NCBI GenBank assembly: GCA_000331325.2
Contig: CM003407.1
Location: 2,734,501 to 2,798,500 of the forward strand
Direction of reading: 5' to 3'
DNA length: 64,000 nt
Source of the DNA: Crithidia fasciculata
Taxonomy: Eukaryota; Euglenozoa; Kinetoplastea; Trypanosomatida; Trypanosomatidae
The position numbers and the translations under genes are program-made. The notes below the pieces were generated by a model. It worked only from the letters and a program-made list of their open reading frames with translations, ran no database searches and was not told the DNA's origin. Every line of letters starts with the position of its first letter. Within the stretch, counting starts at the first letter, position 1. Shown here piece by piece: positions 47,911 through 58,300 of the stretch.

Positions 47911-48500
47911 CTGTTGTGAGTGTTGTTGCTGTTAATGGTCAGCTCTGTGTTGTTGTTTTCTTCGCTCTCTCTCTCTCTCTCTTCGGCGCAAGGCTGGTTT
48001 CCGCGTCGGCGCTCACCTCTTATGACCATCTTTCACATCGTTTTTTTTAACACCTGTTTAGTTAATAAAAAATAAGTGTACAAATCAGGACAATTTTGCT
48101 TTGCGTGTCGGACGCTTAATTGCAAGAAAGAGAGAGAAAAGGGGTAGAACATTCTAGCAGGGCTGCCAGCTGCGTAGCCGGATTCACGGCGCACCGTGCG
48201 TGGACACAATGCTGTTGAGGTCTGATGAAGCTGCAGGCCTTCTTCTTGTTATGCTATCACAACGGCGGTTTTTCTGCTCGTTGCTGTCTTCACATCTCCA
48301 CGTGATTTGCCTCCTCCCTCTCTATCTGTCGGATGTATTTTTCTCTTATCTTGTCCATCTTTCTAGCCTCGTTTTCCAAAAAAAAAAGTTTACAAGTCTG
48401 AACTACGCGTTTCCAACGCCCTCTCCAACACACACAACCACACAAGACGGAGAGCATCAAAGGAAACATTTATCGCGTCATCAAACCGCATTAGTTCAAG
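47911..48500. other. Intergenic region, UTRs
   Basis: Short region with a CT repeat at 47965-47982 in the 3' UTR, a patch of mixed composition at 48130-48240, then a pyrimidine-rich 5' region with acceptor AG at 48365-48366. No gene seen. Confidence 0.65.
48341..48366 (+). promoter_or_regulatory. Polypyrimidine tract and trans-splice acceptor
   Basis: CTCTTATCTTGTCCATCTTTCTAG; AG at 48365-48366, 134 bases before the ATG at 48501. Confidence 0.5.
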
Positions 48501-48821
48501 ATGTTCTCCCAGAGTGACGAGTCGACTGCAGTCCACGTGCAGCCGGCCTTCGCGGCGGCCTACCAGCGCACGCGTCTGCAGGCCAACGCCGTGCTGCTGC
48601 GATACGGCCACATCATTCCCGTCGCTGCGATTCTCATCTGCCTCCTCGTCTCCGGCACCATCTCGATTGCGCGAGAGGTGCAGTACTCGCACGAGGCGAA
48701 AGCGAAGAATGCCACGACAACGACAACGACAACCACCACCACGACTGCAGCACCGGTAGCCTCCACACAACCTCCCACTTCGGCACCTGAAGTAGATAGC
48801 ACCCTTCAGATGCTGCTGTAA
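48501..48821 (+). CDS. Small single-pass membrane protein with a threonine tract
   Basis: 106-residue protein. One transmembrane helix at residues 39-57 (IIPVAAILICLLVSGTISI), a 38-residue hydrophilic N-terminal part, and a C-terminal part with an 11-residue threonine run (ACN codons) and then P, T and S. The threonine run could be O-glycosylated if luminal. It is short, but the start has a good acceptor and the codon composition and third-position GC match the neighbouring genes, so it is accepted as a gene. No family recognised. Confidence 0.75.
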   Translation: MFSQSDESTAVHVQPAFAAAYQRTRLQANAVLLRYGHIIPVAAILICLLVSGTISIAREVQYSHEAKAKNATTTTTTTTTTTAAPVASTQPPTSAPEVDSTLQMLL

Positions 48822-50316
48822 ATGCTCGGGAAGGTGGAGAAAAGGAGAAAAAAAAACATCTTTCTCTTTGGCGCAGGTATTTTGCCTTTCTCTCCGATAC
48901 GAAAGGAGTGACTCGTACATGCGCAGAAGGAGGAGCAGCAGACGGTGTCTCGTTTGTCTGTATCTTTGTTGGGCTGTGTTTGCTCTAAAGACAGTCAGCG
49001 GTTGTGTCGATGCTGATCGGCAACTCCAACGACAAATGTTCTTTAATGGCAGCTCCTTTTCGTTGCTTTTGCCATTTTTCTGTTCTCTTTGTTCTGCATT
49101 TGTATTTCTGTTCATTCATACTCTTTCCCTCTTTCTCTCTTCAATTTGATTAACGCTACCGTCTCTTTTTTTTTTTTCGAGCTGATGACGACGTCTGTTG
49201 TGACACTTCACCGAGGGTGGACAAAGGGGAGGAAAAGGTGTTCTTTACCCATCAACAAAGAAGAGCAAAAAAAAAAAGGTTGAACTCTCAAAAAAACACC
49301 TTTGCCTTTTTTTCTTTCGTGTTTTCGCTCTCTCTGGCACTTTTGGACTTGAGTGGTCGGAGTAAAGTGGCGCTTCTGCGTGTGTGCTTCGCGGCATTGA
49401 AGTCGCCTCTCGCTGCGCTCAGCGGTGCAGTAGCCGCAAAGTACTGTGTTCTGTGATGACGTAAAGTGTGGCGAGTGGGGCAAGAATGTTCCATCGAAGC
49501 GCGGGGAAAGCGAAAACACCCGAAAACACTCATACTCAGCGAGGTTGGGAGAAATCTCTTGTCGGGAAACAAAATAGAAGGTTTCACTTTTGGCATCATC
49601 GGACGAGCCCTAGAACGCTACGCCTCAAAACGCGGATGTTGTCTTCACCTTCCTCATACTTCTCCTTATTCCCTTTTTTCTATTCTGTCTGTGTTTCGCG
49701 ATGACAAACATTCATGCACATCTACGAAAGGGCAGCGGGGCTCACAATTGCCTGAATCTCTCTCTTTTTGCTGTTATTTGTCTTGCAAGATTTTTTTCTC
49801 GTCGCTGCCACTCGATCACACCAGCTAGTCTGTTGTTGCGTGCTAATCCTGTAGTCCGTTGCTTCTCTTGCCCTTGCTCGCTCACTTCTTAGAGTCCTCT
49901 TTTCTCTCTCTCGCTTGCGTTTAAATCATCTTGACACTCCATTTTAGTAAGATTGCATTGTAAGTGAGTTTGTTCGTTTTTTGTTTGTGTCCCTGTTCGA
50001 CCCAATCTAATCCTCTACAGGCGCTTTTTGTTGTGGTGGTTGTCGTTCAGCTGCCCCGAAGCCGATCTTGTTGCCTCCAGTGTCCTTCGTTGTTAACCTA
50101 ACTGGCTACACTGCTGTTGTTAAGCGGGTTTCCTCGCTCTTGCAGGTAGTTGTGCCTCTTTATTTTTTTTCTATTGCACAAGCCGCAAAACTGGCGTCGT
50201 TTCAGCGGCGCGAGCCGAGCTACCACTCCTCCTCCTCACCGAGCTCCGTTGCAGCCGTCTCATCCTCGGAGGCCCTCCTGTCCGAACACCGCAGCCCCCT
50301 TTCTCGCCCGTACACC
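48822..50316. other. Intergenic region, UTRs
   Basis: T-rich, with a GC-balanced island at about 49330-49640. The last 250 bases are the 5' region of the IPCS gene, in an open frame without ATG. No gene seen. Confidence 0.65.
50155..50182 (+). promoter_or_regulatory. Polypyrimidine tract and trans-splice acceptor for IPCS
   Basis: T-rich tract followed by GCACAAG with AG at 50181-50182, 134 bases before the ATG at 50317. An earlier AG (TTGCAG at 50141-50146) is a second candidate. Confidence 0.5.
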
Positions 50317-51414
50317 ATGGCGGACGCCGCAATGCGCGAGATGCCCGTTCTGCGCGTGGAGGAGGAGGAGCAGCCGCTGCCCTCTTACAAGCGCCCTCTG
50401 CCCCTCTGGACGCAGCTCATCCGCTTCATTCCTTTGCTTCTTCTCACCGTGCTCTTCCTCGGCGCCGCTATTGTCGTGACGAATGTGCGCATGCCAGACC
50501 CACAGAAGGTGCATCAGCTGCCGGACTTTTTGCTCGAGTGGATTCCACTGTGGCGAGCGCTGGAGCCGGTGACGGACATCATTATTTTCCTCCTCAACGC
50601 CACCACCGTTGTGGTTGCCTTTAAGGTCTTTCTGCTCGAGCGCCGCGTCCACGGCCTGCCCAACTTCACCCTTCTGGAGCGCGTTCCCAAGGTGGGTCGT
50701 TTCCTCAACCGCGTCGTCTTCGGCATCATCGACTCCGGCCGCCGCCCCTACCCCCTGCGTGGCGTCTACAAGATCATGGCGATCCGCTTTCTCTCGTCGT
50801 ACGCCGTGGTGATGTTCTTCCGTGCCTTTGTGATCACCGCCACCTCGTACCCCGCGACAAACAACCATTGCCAGGAGCCCCAAGTCATTGAGCACCCGGT
50901 GCTGAATGTTATCTTGACGCTCGTGACGCTCGGCGGCGGCGCCATCCACTGCGGCGACCTCATGTTCAGCGGCCACACGATGATTCTCTGTGTCACCTTT
51001 CTGCTCGTCTGGGATTACAGCCCGTATCTCCACCCGTGGGCCCTGCGGGTGTGGGGCTTGGTGTTGCTCCCCACCAGCTTCTACTGCATTCTCGCGTCGC
51101 GGTCGCACTACACAGATGACATTTTGGTCGCCGCCTACTGCATGATCACCACTTACAAGCTCATCGACCACTGCGAGACCGGCGCGCCGTGGCAGATGCA
51201 GCTGTTCATTCGCTGGCTGCCTTGGCCGGGCTCGAACACGTGGAAGGATGAGTGGCCGGCTGACGCCGCGGTGGTGGTGCAGGATGTCGTGGTGAGCGAC
51301 GACCTTGCGGTGCCGGATTGGGCTGCCTACCCATCAAGCCCCTTGCAGGGTGCCGACGGTGCAACAGCAGCGGTCCCCGCCGCAGGGGAGCCAGTGGGGA
51401 AGCGATTCGACTAG
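50317..51414 (+). CDS. IPCS: Inositol phosphorylceramide synthase (sphingolipid synthase)
   Basis: 365-residue multi-pass membrane enzyme that moves phosphoinositol from phosphatidylinositol to ceramide, making the main sphingolipid of Leishmania and its relatives. Hydrophobic segments lie at about 32-55, 85-103, 158-175, 193-210, 220-233 and 243-260. The catalytic triad of this family is in place: His220 in MFSGHT, His264 and Asp268 in SRSHYTDDIL, the same numbering reported for related trypanosomatid enzymes. The stretches MPDPQKV, SYPATNNHCQ, PQVIEHPVLNVILTLVTLGG and HCGDLMFSGHTMI are nearly identical to Leishmania IPCS. The N-terminal 30 residues and the C-terminal 75 are divergent. Present in trypanosomatids and fungi but absent from mammals, it is a known drug-target candidate. 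Start is the first ATG after the acceptor; the open frame upstream has none. Golgi location is usual for the family. Confidence 0.95.
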   Translation: MADAAMREMPVLRVEEEEQPLPSYKRPLPLWTQLIRFIPLLLLTVLFLGAAIVVTNVRMPDPQKVHQLPDFLLEWIPLWRALEPVTDIIIFLLNATTVVVAFKVFLLERRVHGLPNFTLLERVPKVGRFLNRVVFGIIDSGRRPYPLRGVYKIMAIRFLSSYAVVMFFRAFVITATSYPATNNHCQEPQVIEHPVLNVILTLVTLGGGAIHCGDLMFSGHTMILCVTFLLVWDYSPYLHPWALRVWGLVLLPTSFYCILASRSHYTDDILVAAYCMITTYKLIDHCETGAPWQMQLFIRWLPWPGSNTWKDEWPADAAVVVQDVVVSDDLAVPDWAAYPSSPLQGADGATAAVPAAGEPVGKRFD

Positions 51415-52788
51415 GAGTGGCAGCGATCCACTGTGTGTTAGACTTGCGTTCCCTTCCGCGTGGGAGCAAGGTACTCATATCTATTTTTTTTTTTTGTGTG
51501 TGGCGTCGGGTGCGCGGTGATTTGCACAGAAAATGTGCGCGTGTGTCTGTCTTTTTTTTCTGTTGTTGTTGCATCTACCTTGTGCCCACTTTAGGTCTGT
51601 TTGCGGCACGCGTGTCTTCAACGCGCTATCTTCTCCCCTCCATCCACAAACAAACCCACAATCAGTGTAAAACATCATTTCTTGCATTGCCAGTCAACCT
51701 GCGTGTGTGTGTGTTGGTGTGCTGTTTCCAACTGTTGACGGTATCTCTCTTCTCTTCTTCATGACTTCCTCAACGCGGGTTCGACACGAATCCCTCTCTT
51801 TTTCCTTTTTTATGTGGTGGTTGCGTTGCCGCTTTGCGAAAAACATGAAACACACACGAGCAAATTTTTTGACGGCTGTGACAGCTGCTGTGGTTTTTGC
51901 GCCTCTTCCTCAGCCAGAGCCCTCCTGACTGCAGCAGAAGATGGGAAGAAAAAAGAAGGGGAAGTGGCAAGACACCAGTGGCATCGACGCACAGTACTTA
52001 GAAGTAAAAACAAAAAAGGAAGTAGAGAAAACAAAAAAGAACACCTCGGCTCTTGAATTTGGTTGCTTAGTACTGAACTGAGCTGCCTCCCTGCTGGTCC
52101 ACGCGTCTGTGCTTGTGCGCCATCGCGTAGGCAACTCGAGGTTGTAAAGTCACGCCTATTATTCCGGCACTCGCTTTTCCACTCTCTCTCTCCCTCTTTC
52201 TCTCTCTTCGCGATCGCAAATGATTTATTACCGTTGAACGCACGCACCCACAAACGTGTGCTGCCGCATCGCTCCTGTACTTCATCGTGCACAACATCCC
52301 CTCCTACTTTCTGCCTTCGTCCGCCACACAGATTCCGCACTCTTTCGCGCCACCACTTCTCTCTAACTCCACGCACGTCTTTCGCTTTCTGCCCCCCTCA
52401 ATCCCGCTATTTTTGATTTATATTCGTTCTGCGTCGTTTCATTACCCCGCCGAACTCGTTCTCTTTCAAAGCTTACTGCCACTGCGTCGGCGACATCCGT
52501 TTCTTCTAACTTTTCTCTGCCTTTCTCCAACAACTACGACTTTTTTCTTCTTCTTTTTCGTCCCGCTTTGTGTGTGTCTGTCCGCCTTGCAGCCGTCAGC
52601 GCGTGCTTTCCTCTCTTTGCTGTTCGCGATCAAACGCCCCCTCGTTTTTTTTTAGCGCTCACTGCAAACTCGAACGTTCGTGCTACGCCTTTATTTATTT
52701 ATTTCTGGCTGAACACACACGCACACACACACAAAACTCGACCTTCTTCGCACATCACATCACATCACCACACACACGCACGCACACC
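51415..52788. other. Intergenic region, UTRs
   Basis: T-rich with mixed patches (51850-52120). The 5' half of the next gene's UTR includes a TTTA repeat at about 52690-52705 and a CA-rich stretch just before the ATG. No gene seen. Confidence 0.65.
52540..52592 (+). promoter_or_regulatory. Polypyrimidine tract and trans-splice acceptor for the PSP1 gene
   Basis: Strong T/C tract (CTTTTTTCTTCTTCTTTTTC) followed by GCCTTGCAG; AG at 52591-52592, 196 bases before the ATG at 52789. Confidence 0.55.
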
Positions 52789-53673
52789 ATGATGTCCATG
52801 CTCAACGCCGTCCCCCGCAGCCCGGTGTCCGCCACGTCGTGGCACGCCTCGGGCAGCTGCAGCGCGCGGAGCCAGGTGAAGGTGTACCGCCACGAACCCT
52901 ACGCGGCGAGCCTCATCACCCCGGCCACCCCCGCTGACGCCGCCTTCATTTGCTGCCACACCCGCCCGATGCGGTCGTCGCCGAGCTGCGCCACGCTGCC
53001 GTCGCCGGTGCGTTCCATCAGCGATGCCGCCCTCCCCAGCAGCGGTGCCAGCGACTTCACGCCCGTCTCCTCCGCCCTCTACGCGCCGGCCCCCCTCCCC
53101 GCCTCCTTCCACCCACAGACCCCCGTCTGGGTCGCCTTCAAGTACGGCCGCAAGCCCTTCGTTGCCTCCTTCGTGGTGCACGTCGGCGAGAAGGTCGTCG
53201 TCGAGGGCGACCGCGGCGTCGACTTCGGTGTCGTGGAGGACGCCTGCCTGATGCAGGGTGGCCCGCGCCCGCAGACAATCCTGCGCCGCGCAACGGCGGA
53301 GGACGAGGCGCGCCACGCGGAGCGGGCGGCGAAGGAGATGGAAGCGCTGCGGGCGATGCGCACCCTTGCCGCGCAGGTGGACTGCCCCGCCCACGTCGAG
53401 GACGCCATGTTCCAGCTCGACGGGAAGAAGATAACCGTCATCATCTCCCGCACCACCCGCGCCTTCGTCGACTTCCGTCGCCTGCAGCGTGCCCTCTTCG
53501 ACGTCTACCGCTGCCGCATCTGGTTCTCCTACCTTGACGAGATCCAGGAGACGATGAGCACCGACGTCACGCAGCCCCTGCACCGCGGACAGCGCCGCCG
53601 CTCCTCGCCGAGCGAGTCGGGCGTGAAAAAGGTGCGCAACGGCTCGGTGGTGTCGCTGGAGTGCCAGGCGTAA
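52789..53673 (+). CDS. PSP1 C-terminal domain protein
   Basis: 294-residue protein. Residues 115-262 match the PSP1 C-terminal domain: VWVAFKYGRKPFVASF, then GEKVVVEGDRGVDFGVVED, then TILRRATAEDEARHAERAAKEMEALRA, then FQLDGKKITVIISRTTRAFVDFRRLQRALFDVYRCRIWF. The domain occurs in bacterial YaaT/RicT and in yeast Psp1; its function in trypanosomatids is not settled, though I recall a PSP1-domain protein in an mRNA-binding complex of Crithidia. The N-terminal 110 residues are low complexity, rich in P, S and A, and the C-terminal 40 are basic. The start is the first ATG (two in a row); upstream the frame is open but without ATG. Confidence 0.85.
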   Translation: MMSMLNAVPRSPVSATSWHASGSCSARSQVKVYRHEPYAASLITPATPADAAFICCHTRPMRSSPSCATLPSPVRSISDAALPSSGASDFTPVSSALYAPAPLPASFHPQTPVWVAFKYGRKPFVASFVVHVGEKVVVEGDRGVDFGVVEDACLMQGGPRPQTILRRATAEDEARHAERAAKEMEALRAMRTLAAQVDCPAHVEDAMFQLDGKKITVIISRTTRAFVDFRRLQRALFDVYRCRIWFSYLDEIQETMSTDVTQPLHRGQRRRSSPSESGVKKVRNGSVVSLECQA

Positions 53674-55356
53674 AGTCACGGCTCTTTTGTCCGCTTCTCC
53701 GAACGAAGATGAACAGCCAAGACAAGGCCTTTTGTGGCGGGAAGCGAAGAAGTATAAGAAAAAAAAAAGGAGAAGTCGCACTTCATGGTGTGAAGCGGAA
53801 GCGAAAGAGAGCGAAAAGTAACGCGGATGAGACAGCATTGCACGCCGCAAACACTGAGATACACAGGCGAACTGAAAGTCATAAGTGGCGCTGCGACTGC
53901 GCACACGAAGAGAGAGCCGACCGGCATTCAGGAACAAAACCCCCGCAATAAAGAAACACCTTTTTTTTTTCAAATCCCCTCTTTTCCTCGCTATTTTTTC
54001 TCATTTGCTGATGTGATTCTTTGCGGGGGCAACGTGAGTGTTGTCTTCTAAAGCGGTTTTTCTCTCTTTGTGGTGACTCGCAGTTTAACATGAAGGCTAG
54101 TAGGTGCGTGCCGAGTTGTGTGCGGAGGTGGGTGTGCGTGTGTACATGCGACGAGAGCGGTCAAAACCACTTTCATGGCTTTTTTTTTCTTTCTCTCCCC
54201 TTTATCTCTCATGCGCGGTTCCTGGCGCTTTTTCTTTGAGCGCTATCGCAGGTCGCTACGCAGGGAGATAGTTACTCACACTCACCTCTGTTCCAGCCAC
54301 TGATTGTGTTACTTCGCGCACTTTCTTCTTACTATTATTCCCCTGTGCAATTTTCTTTTGAGTACCTTTTTTTTTGCCTTTTAACCTATTTTCTTTTCCT
54401 TTTTTCCTTTCGATTCACACGTTTCCTTTTTCTCTTTTTTTGCTTTTTTTTTGTTGGCTCGAATTGTTTTCTGTAGTTTCTTTTTTTTTTCTCTCTCTTT
54501 CTCCACCCCTCTCCACTTTTCTTTCCTATTTCCCTGCTAACCATTTCGACATGCCTCCTTTCTTGATAAGTTTCTTCTCTCTCTTTCCCTGCCTCAACTC
54601 CTGTAAGTGTGTGTGTTGTGTTGGTGGTACTGTGTGTGGTGCTCGGTGGGCTGCTCGAGCTGTGCCCGTTGCGTCTCTATCCGACACCTCCTTTCCTCTT
54701 ATTTTTTTTTTCTTTGCATAGGTGTTTCAAGTTTTTTTTTTTTCATGGCTTGAAGTGGTCCATGATCGCTGCAAACACAAGGTTGCAGGTACAGACGAAC
54801 AGAGAACCGTAATCGCAAAGTGCCTCGCGAGCACGTGCGTCGCTTCGCTTCACTGTCCTCCTCTCTCGAAACACTCCTCTTTTCTTCGCCTCTTTCTTTG
54901 TGTTCAGCTTGGTCTCTGTGCTGTAGTTGTGGACGCTCTCCTTCTTGCACCGCCATTGTTTTTCTTTTCTTTTCTTTACATAAATATTTATGTCTGGTCG
55001 TATATATTTACTTATTTCATTCATCGTTTTTTTGATGCTTTTCTTCTTTACTTTTTTGAAGTATTTTAATTCGCAAAGGTGTTCAAAAAAAAAAAAAACC
55101 GGTGCTGGTTGGAGCTCGGCGAGAAGCGGTGAAGCACAGGTCCACAGAGAGCGGAGAAGAAAGAAAGGCGTAAAGAGCGAGGGGAGCCGTGAAGCTATGC
55201 TCCTTTTTCGGTAGTAGATGCCTTCACGCAGACGGTCGCCTACACGCATCAGCAACAGCGTAGCATGTTCTTTTTTTTTTCTTTTTACCCTTTTTTTTCT
55301 CGTCTTTTTTTTTTCTCTCTATTTGCTCGCTTGTGTAGTTGCTATTCTCTTTGATT

Positions 55357-55374
55357 TCTCTCTCTCTCTCTCTC
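55357..55374 (+). repeat. CT dinucleotide repeat
   Basis: Uninterrupted TC repeat of 18 bases in the gene-free region. Confidence 0.85.
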
Positions 55375-58300
55375 CTTTTTATATTGATTTGTCATGCAGT
55401 ATGATGCGTTATGCAGAGTAGGAGAACATGAAACGAACGATCGAAGAAAAACAAATACATGAGACGATACGTATAGAGAGAATGGAGGTTTCTTGTGGCA
55501 ACACCAGCAACAGCAACTAAATGTTCTGTGTGTGTGTGTATGTGTGTTTGTGCGCTAATGTTACTAGTGATCCTCCTCTCTCTCCAGTGCTTCGTATCGT
55601 ACGTGTTTCGTTTACTAGTTTACATCTTTGCTTTCTGTAATTGAACTCTGTTTGTGATATTAACTGCCTGCGTCTGTGCTTTTTTGTTTTTGTTTTCCTC
55701 CTTGCTGATCGAATGTCACTGAGCAATTTTTTTTTTTAACAATTGCAATGGTGGGGCAATACCGTGGCAGAAAGTCTGTTCTCAAAGGAATACTAGCGCT
55801 ACGTCTCAATCTTAGCCAGACTTTTTTTTTCCCTCAACTCTAAAATTGGGGAGAGCTCGCAAAAAAAAAAAAAGGGAGATTGCTTTTTGTCAAGTCCGGA
55901 ATTTGCGTAACGGGTATTGCTTCCCCGCTGTTCCTCTTCTCTCTCTCCTTTTTTTTTTATTTTACTTGCTGTGTGAGCTTCCCCCTTTCTGTTGTCTGTG
56001 CCGAGCTGACGTTGAAAGCTTCTTCCTTATCTGAGTGCACTGCGCTATTGTCCACGCAAAAGACCCCCTTTGGATTGTTTCCCTCCCCTGTACCGTTCAG
56101 TGACCTTTTCTTTCGGCAAGGCAGCCCCCCCATTTTCTTCCTCTCTCCTATTTCTATTCTCTTTTCCTCTTCCCGGCATCGTTGTTTTTGGCTCTAGCAA
56201 TATTTGTTTTTCCTCTTTTCTTTCATCCATCCCCACATCTTTGTGCTTCTGTTTTTTTTTTCTTTTTTTTTTTTTTGCGTCCCTCTCTGTCTGCTGAGAT
56301 TTGACTTTTTTTTATTGCTTGTGCGTCCTCTTGCTGTTTTCGTTTCTTTTTTTTTTTTGCCTTTCAAATTACTGTAGCCTTCCAAACTTGAACCGTTTTG
56401 GGAATTTCCTTTCTTCGCATCTTTCCTTTTTTGCTTTTTTTTTCCTTCTATTTTGTTTGCCTTCTTTACGTTTCTGTCTAATATGGCCCGCCGTGGTGGG
56501 TGGAGACGGAAACAGTGTATTTCTTGTCTTCTCCCTTCAAGAACATCGCATTCTCTTTTTTTTTTTCCTTTCGCTCTGCCTTGTTGAAGGAGAAACGGAA
56601 TTTTTTAATTTTTGATGGTTCGAGAAAGCGTTCATTCCTCCTGTTTTCCTTTCTCCCTTCATATATATTTCTTTCCTATTTTTGAGAGCTGTGCCTGTGT
56701 GTGTATGCGTGACATGGTGAAGCCCAGCGGCCCTCGCCGCCTCTCCCTCTCTCCTCTTACTGACGGCCGCAGAGACTCCACGACTTGTCTTTCTCTGTGC
56801 TGAAGTGTGTTGGCGGGCAAGAGAGGAGCAGATGAGCCCTGCGGCATGGAACCACCTCCCTTACACGAGGTTCACGCGCAGCTCTTTCACCTTTTTTCTC
56901 TTTTTTCTTACCTTGCGTGTGTTTCTTCGTACTCCTCTATTCTCTTTTCATCCCTCTCTTCCTTCGTTTTTCCCTGGCTTGCTCTCTTGGCATCCCAGCG
57001 GACCCCCCATTTCCAATTGAACTTCCTCTTATTTATTATTGTATTCCCCCCCAGTCTTCAAATAAAAACCACTTTTTTTTTGTTTTGTTTTCAGCGAGCT
57101 TCCCGAGCGGTTAGGTAAGACGGAAAACAAAGGGATCGACCATCGGTGTCGGAACCACGCGAGAGATGCTCTTCGCCCGACCGTCGAGGCAAGCAAGACA
57201 TGACACGTTGTGCGAAGGAAGAGAAAGATGGACAAGGAGACGCTGTTGGCGGTGGATGGTGCGAGCGGTGCGCTGAGGTGAATAGCAAAAAAAAAAAAAC
57301 AGTTCAAGCAAAGAAGAATTCTATCAGCTTTGCCGTTCGCAGTCGTCGTCGCTTCTACTCCACAAGGCAGCACATTTTTTTTTTCTCTCCCTCTCGTGTT
57401 GGCTCAACAGCTCCCTCTCTTGCCATCGTAGCGTTTCTCTTTTTTTTCCCCCAACTGTCATGCTTGCTCAGCTGGTAGTGTGCGTGTGCGTCTTTGTGCG
57501 AATGTGTGAGGATTTTAATGATCCGCAATGCACGCATCCTGCCTCCCTTTTTTTTTTCTTTGCTGTTATGCCTTTCTCCCCCTCTTGTCGCTTCGTTGCG
57601 CACCAATTCTATTCTACTCCCTCTCTTTCAACTCCGCCTTTGCAGAGTTACCGTTACCCCTCCTTCTTTTGACCTTTTTTTTTTCTTACCATTAAAGGCT
57701 TTACATATTTCTTTCTTTTTTTTTCTCTCTGAAACTTGTTTAGTTTTACTCTCCCCCCAAAAAGGAATTTCGGCTACAAACTTTAACTGGTTTGCCCCCA
57801 CTTTCGGATTTCTATTTCTCTCTGGTGTAGTCCAATTTTTTTCTGTTTTTTTATTCTATCTGATGGCCTTGCTTTTTTTTTTTTTCCTTTTCCTTCTTTT
57901 CTTAGATTTAATTTTTGTTTTCTTTCATCAAAGTTGTGATTCTACGCGCCTGTAGGAAAAATGGTGTTGGTAGGACAGCGATGGACTCTTGTTTTTTTGC
58001 ATCCCTTTGCAACAGGAATTACGAAGTGCGTGTATGGCGTTCCACGCCTCGCTCTTCTCTCTTTCCCCCCTTTCCCAGAACAACCTTTCCGTCACCGCCC
58101 CCCTTTTTTTTGTCTTTTGGTTATTTTCCTTTTCTTTTTTGCTGTGGCGTTAGCCTAACAGCCTTAACGCCTTCTTCTTACGACACCCCAACCCCGAGAG
58201 AGAGAACAAAGGGAAAAGAAATAGTAATGAAAAGAACACCTGCTTGACGACCGGCGGGACGGCAGAGGAGGCCCGCGAGAGCTCGAAGGCTGCTGCGTGG

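Noticed and set aside
50068-50316. In-frame upstream extension of IPCS
   Set aside because: No ATG; contains the acceptor AG and pyrimidine tract, so most of it would be removed before translation.
57093-57190. tRNA-Ser- or Leu-like start (CCCGAGCGGTTAGG)
   Set aside because: Downstream there is no GTTCGA-type B box at the right distance and no closed acceptor stem.
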